21,877 nt of DNA from Chara braunii. Lineage: Eukaryota > Streptophyta > Charophyceae > Charales > Characeae. The stretch spans positions 878,176 to 900,052 of the forward strand of contig BFEA01000352.1 of the NCBI GenBank assembly GCA_003427395.1, written 5' to 3'. The first letter of the stretch is position 1, and every line of letters begins with the position of its first letter. Below, piece by piece: positions 16,571 to 21,877 of this stretch. The notes under the pieces were generated by a model, which saw nothing but the letters and a program-made list of their open reading frames with translations, had not been told where the DNA came from and searched no databases. Made by a program: the position numbers and the translations under genes.

Positions 16571-16905
16571 GGTGTACGACGAGCACGGGTGGTTACCGGT
16601 GGGTGCATACAATTATGGGTAGGTACGGGTGCGTATGGGTAAAGCAAACCTGGGTAGGGTAGGGTATGGGTGGTTAACAAACGGTTTGCGTTCAGGTAGC
16701 CATGGGTGGTTTTGAAAAAATTTGTTCATGGGTAGGTATGGTCAGTTACATGCTGAAGAGGTTCAGATACGATAGGCGTGGGTATAGTTTTTTTTTTTTT
16801 GCAGGTGAAGATGGGTAAAGGTCCGGCAGGTCAGGTATACAGTGGGTATGGGTGGTTGGTTTTCAAAGAGGGTGTGGTCAGGTCAGGTACAGGTATTCCT
16901 AAAAA
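16571..16905 (+). repeat. Degenerate GGGTA/GGGTGG-rich repeat
   Basis: Words such as ATGGGTAGGTACGGGTG, TATGGGTGGTTA and GGGTAGGGTAGGG recur without fixed period. Comparable GGGTACGGGTA-type sequence is known from subterminal regions of some plant hAT transposons, so this may be such a remnant. It is inserted at, or forms the edge of, the truncated gypsy element starting near 16915. Confidence 0.55.
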
Positions 16906-16929
16906 TCCCAGTTGCGAACTCTGTTACGC

Positions 16930-17700
16930 AGCGGTGCAGCGATGGTAGTGAAATTGAGCACAAATTTTAAGATGCACAAATTCTGTAAGAGCGTTCGGGA
17001 ACGGGCAATCCCTAATCGCTGCAACCTTTTCATCCTTCGTCCTCCGATCTAACTCCATCTTCGACTACGACATGTCTGAGATACAAGACTTAGCCTCATG
17101 CAACTTACTCAAGATCAAACAAAGGTGTTCCTAATGCTTTTCTAATGTCTTACTAAAAATCAAATTACGACAACAACTTATCTAACCATTCTCCAAAGAG
17201 ATTGTTCATGCTCCTCTAAAATGTGGCAAGGGCATTCGTCAGCCCAAACGACATCTCCACAAACAGATAGTGGTCATAACAAGTCCTAAAAGTCATCTTG
17301 TGTTGATCTTGGGGATCTACCTGACTTGAAATCTGTATTTGAAAAGTAATTACAACCTTGCACCATTTCTAGCAAGGCATCTATATGCGGCAAAGGTTCG
17401 ACGTTCTTAACAATGATCGCGTTCATTCCCCGTAGTCGATACACATACCCAGTTCACCTCCTTTTTTTGACACGAATAAACCGGTGCACCGTAGGGTGAG
17501 GAGCTAAACTTAATTCACCTCTTCTCGCACAACACATTCAGCTGCTTGCCCAGTTTGTCCATCTTTTTGGGCGGCATTCTATACATGAGGCCCTTCGAAG
17601 TTCTACCAGTACTTCATTGGTCTTTCTACCGCACCAGTAGGACTCTCTCCCACGTCTGCGAACTCCTTCAAAACACTCTCTACTTGGGGCGGAACTGGTT
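16930..17700 (-). pseudogene. Ty3/gypsy reverse transcriptase remnant
   Basis: Clear family blocks on the minus strand: VESVLKEFADV (plus about 17690-17650), DPQDQHKMTFRTCYDHYLF and MSFGLTNALATF (plus about 17320-17220), then after frame breaks LYLRHVVVEDG and KVAAIRDCPFPNALTEF (plus about 17085-16965). They correspond to the entry segment, the V-D-x-x-D-x-x-K-T-A-F region, the M-P-F-G-L-x-N-A-P-A-T-F block and the L-G-H-x-x-S-x-x-G / P-x-P region of gypsy RT. The catalytic Y-x-D-D block falls in a stop-rich stretch and is not recognisable. Non-functional. Confidence 0.85.
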
Positions 17701-18104
17701 TGACAAATGAAACGAAAACTTGGTCAACTATTTTCTCCTTGACCATGTGTTTGGTGAATGCACGGGCACTCATGCAGCATAGGGACAGGCTAAACTCTAT
17801 TCCAAGACTCATGGAACACCCGCATTTTCTTCTTCCCTCCTTCACGACTAGGCAGCCAACAATTTTGCTCGCCCATTTTTACGTCTGCTTACTCGGTGTT
17901 TCTTCGATCCATCTCTAGGGTGATGTCAAGGGTAGACCCCCCTCCACTAAAAGGGTCAGGGAGTGCAACACTTTCTCAACTTTCTTCGCTCTCCAACCAG
18001 AAGTATGCCCTGACCTCTTCAACGAACTCCTCTGCACGCATTTCACGATTATCTGCAAACTTACTAACGACCGACTTCGTTCAACTTCTTCAATCCCTTT
18101 CGAC

Positions 18105-18260
18105 TACTATAACTACGAGTTGATCCACTATCGGCTAACACGCCTACTCGCGTCCTACTCTTCATTTCGGCCCAGGCCTTACGATGAGTAAACAGTTCAT
18201 CGCCTACCCCTATGAGGGAACCACCTAGAGAAACTTCAGTGCAAGCAGTCTCTCGACGGC
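18105..18260 (-). pseudogene. Retropepsin-like protease remnant of the gypsy element
   Basis: The minus frame reads KSRTRVGVLADSGSTRSYS, with the D-S-G triad at plus 18121-18132. Gypsy proteases have the form (h)x(L/I)-D-S-G-(A/S)-(T/S) shortly after gag, and the position between gag-like sequence and RT fits. The frame breaks soon after (stop near the GLKKLNEVGR segment). The motif is short, so confidence is moderate. Confidence 0.55.
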
Positions 18261-18653
18261 TATCTAGGTGGGGACCTACCTCAGCCTCTACCGTTGGGAC
18301 CTTTGGACTGGATGTCGCCTGTTCAGCGCGCTTCTACCTGTGTATCTACCTACATCTGAATTCCCGGAAGGAGCGGCTGCAACTCATCCTTTCTTCCCAT
18401 AAATCCTTTGTCATGCTGAGGGTTTTCCACGGCTCCAATTCTGCTCTACCCGGATGCCATGGGTACCAGCGACCCCTACCTATACCATCGTCGTTTGTGA
18501 GGGCGTAGTTGCCCCTTTTCGTAAGTCCTTATAGTAGTGCCAAAATTCAATTTCTTGGAGGAAACCAGATTGCTCTACTGCGTCGGGGCCTAGGTAAATC
18601 TCTAGCGAAGTTCTCGAAAATCTTCTTCACAGTAAGGTCATGGTCGGTGCATT

Positions 18654-18853
18654 GCAACAACTCGTTCATGGTGCACTTAAGGGCAGATGCACTCCTCCAT
18701 TGACGTCTACCTATACTTGGGAGCAGATACTTAGCTCCCCGGGCCTAATTCTTGCAGCAACTCGTCCATGGCGCATGTAAGAGTGGACCACACTCCTCCA
18801 CTGACGTCTATCGATACTTAGGAGCAGATCCTCACCTTGCCAGGCCTAATTCC
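18654..18853. repeat. 100-bp tandem duplication, diverged, in the gag region
   Basis: Copy 1 is 18654-18753 and copy 2 is 18754-18853. Shared words include GCA(A/G)CAACTCGT, CACTCCTCCA, TGACGTCTA and GGCCTAATTC. Identity is roughly 75-80% by eye, so this duplication is older than the 73-bp and 169-bp ones. Confidence 0.8.
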
Positions 18854-19700
18854 TATCCTCAAACCTCTCTTTCAGGACCCTAAAAAATGTACGAATGTCG
18901 TTTGGTCGTGAATATGCCACAATGGTTTCGCAGCCCGCACTTCTCATTAGAGACAAAGCAAAGTTTGCATTGTCCGCCCCTAGTCACGAACTCACCATCA
19001 ACACCTTGTCAAAGTCAGGGATTAACTGTGCATATAGGTCCGTATCCATGACTGCCTCCCACTGCACAAAACTTTCGCCGTTTGCCCCTATGAAAATCCA
19101 GGGGATCATCACCTTCACGTTCTCTCTTCTCTCTCCTTCAGGCTATCTTATATCCCCCTTGCAGTCTACTCCTTTGTTGTCACCATCTTCGTCATCACCC
19201 CCGTCTCCATCGCCAGGATCTCTTCCTCCTCCACCCTTCACCTACAAGGATGTCTTCTACTGATGTGCATGGTGGGAAGTTCTATCTTCCTTTTGGTGGA
19301 GGTTTGTCGCTACGTAGTTAATCCACGCGCTCTAAAATTCCTCCTCGTGGGCCTCCACCTATTCTAAAGTAATGTGGATTGCAGCTTTCTCCTGAGCAGA
19401 ATGAAAGATTGTTTGGGTGAGGAGGTTTAACCGGGTGTTACCATCGGCTTCGCCTTCTTGCCTCTCCTTCAACTTCTGCCGGATAGCCTTCCCGTCTTCT
19501 CTCAACCTCGTTTCTTCTCCGAAGTCCCTCCTCTTTTGCACCAGCATCCTCGTATTAATTGCACTCTCATGCTCTTGCATCAGGAGGGATCTCTTGCGGG
19601 GGTCTGCGGCCTGCATCTTGGCTCAGAGTGCTGCGAACTCCTCCGTTTCATCCACAGGCCTCCATCCACTCATGTGCCTCACCCTGGTGTAGCTGGCTGC
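18800..19700 (-). pseudogene. Gag-like region of the gypsy element
   Basis: Minus frame 19616-19359 gives a highly charged, probably coiled-coil segment (EHESAINTRMLVQKRRD, KAIRQKLKERQEGEADG). Further on, plus 19075-18860, the segment ending RPNDIRTFFRVLKERFED resembles gag cores. Position right after the primer-binding site supports gag. A zinc knuckle was not found. The plus frame 18895-19263 covering the same DNA is judged a shadow. Confidence 0.45.
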
Positions 19701-19826
19701 TCTGTTTCATCCAAGGCCTCCAATTCATCCACAGGCCTCCCCCGTTTCATCTACAGGCCTCCGTTTCACCCCCCAGGCTTCTCCCCATTTCATCCACAGG
19801 CCTCTGCCTCATCCGCAGGTCTCTCC
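19642..19826. repeat. Minisatellite of about 21 bp, consensus GTTTCATCCACAGGCCTCC
   Basis: About eight imperfect units with variable spacing between 19642 and 19826. On the minus strand the unit reads GGAGGCCTGTGGATGAAAC. It lies at the N-terminal side of the gag-like region of the element and would give RPVDET-type repeats when in frame. Confidence 0.85.
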
Positions 19827-19999
19827 CCCTCTTCATACTGTCCTACCCCTCTTCTCCGCTCGCCTTTGTCCAAGCCACTGCTGCTGTGCCCTCAACCCAC
19901 TCAAACCCCCACGTTCTCTTCTTTGTTTGTTTCTTTTTGGTGCCCACCGTCCTTATCCATTGCTAGTGATGCTTCCCCAAGTGGATGTAGCGGGATCGA

Positions 20000-20011
20000 G
20001 CTCTGATGCCA
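20000..20011 (-). other. Probable primer-binding site (initiator-tRNA-Met type)
   Basis: Minus strand TGGCATCAGAGC matches TGGTATCAGAGC, the complement of the plant initiator tRNA-Met 3' end, at 11 of 12 bases. It begins one base after a TGCA that ends the LTR (20013-20016). It fixes element orientation and the inner LTR border. Confidence 0.7.
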
Positions 20012-20495
20012 GTGCAATGATTTTCAAGTCAATCGCCCTCAACCTCACAGACACATGCAACGAGAATGCAGATGCGTATTCACACTTGGAACCGATGGCC
20101 GAGACGCCGAAATCTCACCAGAGATTGATATGCAAAATGTCTTTAATGTACAAAGAATTTGTTCTCTCTCCTGTGGTGTCTGCCGCTCACACAGACTCCG
20201 CCTCGATTCAGGTATGTAACTGCCTACCCTTCTCTCTCTCTCTGGTCTCTACCTCTCTCCCTCTGTCTCTCACTCTCTCTGGTGTTGTATCACTCGACCT
20301 CACAGTCTCTATCTCTCTGTGGATCGTGCCCTGAATACACCCGCTCAGTTCCGACTCAGAACTTGGCAGCTATGACACCCTACTTCTGATATCTCCAGCT
20401 GATTTCACAAACTCTTCTCTACCACTACCCTGGCTATGGTTGCCTTCAGCGCTCTCTTCTTCCTCAAACGCTGTCTTGCCCAAGTCGTTTGGTCA

Positions 20496-20825
20496 CACAA
20501 GCAGCAGCAGCGCTTCCGCGACTTCATGAGTGAAGAACTGTGTCCGTCGCTGCGGTGTAGCGGCTAAATATAGGAAGCGGAATCGGGTTGGCCTGGCACA
20601 CACCTGTACCGGTCAGCCACAACCCGTCTGCTGCAATCATTTTGTCGGTCCGGAAGTTGGGAAACACAAGCAGCAGCAGCGCTTCCGCAACTTCATGAGT
20701 GAAGAACTGTGTCCCTCGCTGCGGTGTAGCGGCTAAATATAGGAAGCCGACTCGGGTTGGCCTGGCACACACCTGTACTGGTCAGCCACAACCTGTCTGC
20801 TGCAATCATTTTGTCGGTCCGGAAG
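20496..20825 (-). repeat. 169-bp tandem duplication carrying a TATA-like promoter word
   Basis: Copy 1 starts at 20496 and copy 2 at 20665. About 161 bp align with about six differences, mostly transitions at CG sites. Each copy contains, on the minus strand, CCTATATTTAGCCG followed by CTACACCGCAGCGA. TATA words face the gypsy coding region. The arrangement resembles duplicated enhancer/promoter blocks in LTR U3 regions. Confidence 0.9.
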
Positions 20826-21020
20826 GTTCCCAACTTTCCTGGGACTTTCTGCAATTTATGTGGACTTGGGGACTACACTTGGACTTTCCAGACCTTTCTG
20901 TGGGGTATCAGACTGGCTGTACAATTCCACGCTTTTCCTGCCGAGTACCAGACTGGCGGTACAACGACCTGACTTCCGGATGTTTCCTGACTTCGGCCTA
21001 CAACGCTTCAACTGGCCTAT

Positions 21021-21160
21021 TGGACCTACCCTACGTGATACTGGAACTTGGGACTTCGGAACCTTCTGGACTTTCGAGGATTTGATGCCGGCTTTCCGGG
21101 GTCTGAGTTTTCAACCTTCTGGACCTACCCTACGTGATACTGGGACTTGGGACTTCGGAA
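21021..21160. repeat. Direct repeat of about 41 bp, 99 bp apart
   Basis: TGGACCTACCCTACGTGATA plus CTGG(A/G)ACTTGGGACTTCGGAA at 21021-21061 and 21120-21160, with one difference. GAGTTTTCAAC words also recur nearby. Probably U3-type repeats of the LTR. Confidence 0.9.
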
Positions 21161-21190
21161 GTCCCTTCAGAAAACCGAGTTTTCAACACT

Positions 21191-21877
21191 CACTGGAAGA
21201 GCAGACTGCTCGAGACTGGCACAAGAGGTTGTTCGGGCCTTGGGTTGCAGAAAAAAGCGAGTTGAGGAGCAGACATTGCCTTAGGCAACTGGCCACCTCT
21301 GCAGACGAGACAGCACCACTTAGGGCTACGGGCTGTGGAAGTGTACCACATCCAATTCTCAGAGTTCAATTGCTGGATCAAATGGCACGGTATAGACAGA
21401 TGTCATAGGAAACGTGGTTCCCAGATGCTAGAACCACAGAGGCTCGGCGACTGCAATCGTATACGCACTGCTGTTCCAGCCCCTCTGTAACTATGCCATC
21501 CCATCCCGGGGTGTCCTGCACGAGTACACTATTGACCACAACCATAAGGAAGAAAACAACTCACGAGGCGTGTATATATACCCTAATTACAATCACTAGA
21601 TGACCTGTTGCAGCTTCGCTTGCAAAACAAAATGGAGGGCAAAAAGCAAAAAACGTGAAATGGGCAATTTAGGGGGGGGGGGGACGGGGTCGGGGGCGAT
21701 TTGGCTCACCTGTGTACTCCTGTTGACTCAGTCAATCCATTGCTGCTGGAGGTCAGAAAGCCTTCGAGAAACGGTCCTTTTTTCTGTTGTTTTTTTTGCT
21801 TTCTACATTTGCACGGCAGTTACCTCCGAGAGACCTGCTGAGGCTGAAAGGTTTGGTGGGTTGGCGTGGGCGGGGGG
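21191..21877. other. No gene recognised; G tracts at 21671-21706 and at the window end
   Basis: The open frame crossing 20860-21408 has no recognisable domain and starts in the LTR. TATATATA-like sequence lies at 21571-21580, a G run of about 12 at 21671-21682, and T runs at 21777-21800. Nothing else was identified. Confidence 0.4.

Larger units (their letters stand above)
16915..20833 (-). mobile_element. Truncated Ty3/gypsy LTR retrotransposon
   Basis: Read on the minus strand the order is LTR (from at least 20833 down to 20013), primer-binding site (about 20011-20000), gag-like region (about 19700-18800), aspartic-protease motif (about 18170-18110), and reverse transcriptase (about 17700-16930). 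The element stops in the RT region at about 16915, where G-rich repeats begin; RNase H, integrase and the 3' LTR are absent. PR before RT with no integrase between them fits Ty3/gypsy rather than Ty1/copia. All coding parts are broken by stops and frameshifts. The LTR probably extends past 20833 to roughly 21190, but its outer end could not be fixed. Confidence 0.82.
20013..21190 (-). repeat. 5' LTR of the gypsy element, outer end uncertain
   Basis: The inner border is set by the primer-binding site; the LTR ends ...TCATTGCA on the minus strand. It contains CT-rich sequence at 20230-20330, a duplicated 169-bp block at 20496-20825 with a TATA-like word, and a diverged repeat-rich segment to about 21190. 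An ACA at about 21186-21188 could be the outer terminus, but no partner LTR or target-site duplication is available to confirm this. Confidence 0.5.

Noticed and set aside
16994-17012. GTTCGGGAACGGGC as a third copy of the MITE-like terminal repeat
   Set aside because: This lies in sequence that translates as gypsy RT (DCPFPNALTEF), so the resemblance is incidental.
18895-19263. 122-codon plus-strand frame
   Set aside because: It lies antisense to the gag-like region, and its Ser/Pro-rich tail reflects the CT-rich composition. Judged a shadow.

Overview
The window looks like nuclear DNA of a green-lineage eukaryote, most likely a streptophyte (charophyte alga or early land plant). The evidence is a nuclear Ycf33-type plastid protein gene with introns and a transit-peptide-like leader, a decayed copy of plastid ycf3 that still carries the end of its group II intron, a decayed copy of mitochondrial nad9, plant-style Ty3/gypsy elements and a tRNA-derived SINE. 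Intron-containing ycf3 points to streptophytes more than chlorophytes. The species is not determined. Prokaryotic gene organisation is absent: most open frames are short, and the longer ones are fragments of transposons.

Layout. 1-581: 3' internal end of a plus-strand gypsy-type element, closing with a polypurine tract. 582-1369: its probable 3' LTR. 1371-1460 and 1963-2064: two copies of a tRNA-related SINE-like sequence, the second inside an intron. 1584-2737: the one apparently intact gene, a three-exon Ycf33-like (DUF751) gene. 2788-3362: a hairpin-prone minisatellite just after its stop codon. 3497-3612: T/C tract. 4106-4338: plastid ycf3 fragment (NUPT). About 4440-9990: a minus-strand LINE with endonuclease, reverse transcriptase and zinc-binding domains, all broken. 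10060-10170: polypyrimidine tract. 10171-12080: unrecognised sequence with a 60-bp duplication. 12085-12567: tandem array whose units end in the 3' end of tRNA-Asp. 12568-13980: unrecognised. About 13980-15450: AT-rich island holding a mitochondrial nad9 fragment (NUMT). 15452-15795: AT-rich block between imperfect inverted repeats. 15780-16905: G-rich repeats, including a decamer array. About 16915 to at least 20833: a truncated minus-strand Ty3/gypsy element read as LTR, primer-binding site, gag, protease and RT. Its LTR carries a duplicated TATA-containing block. 21190-21877: unrecognised.

The biology is one nuclear gene for a plastid membrane protein, embedded in nested and decayed retroelements. 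Its upstream flank is an LTR plus a SINE, its second intron contains the same SINE, and its 3' flank is a structured repeat. I found no coherent new multi-gene system. The most informative items are the Ycf33 gene model, the tRNA-Asp-end tandem array, the GTTAGGG-type decamer array and the LTR with a duplicated promoter block.
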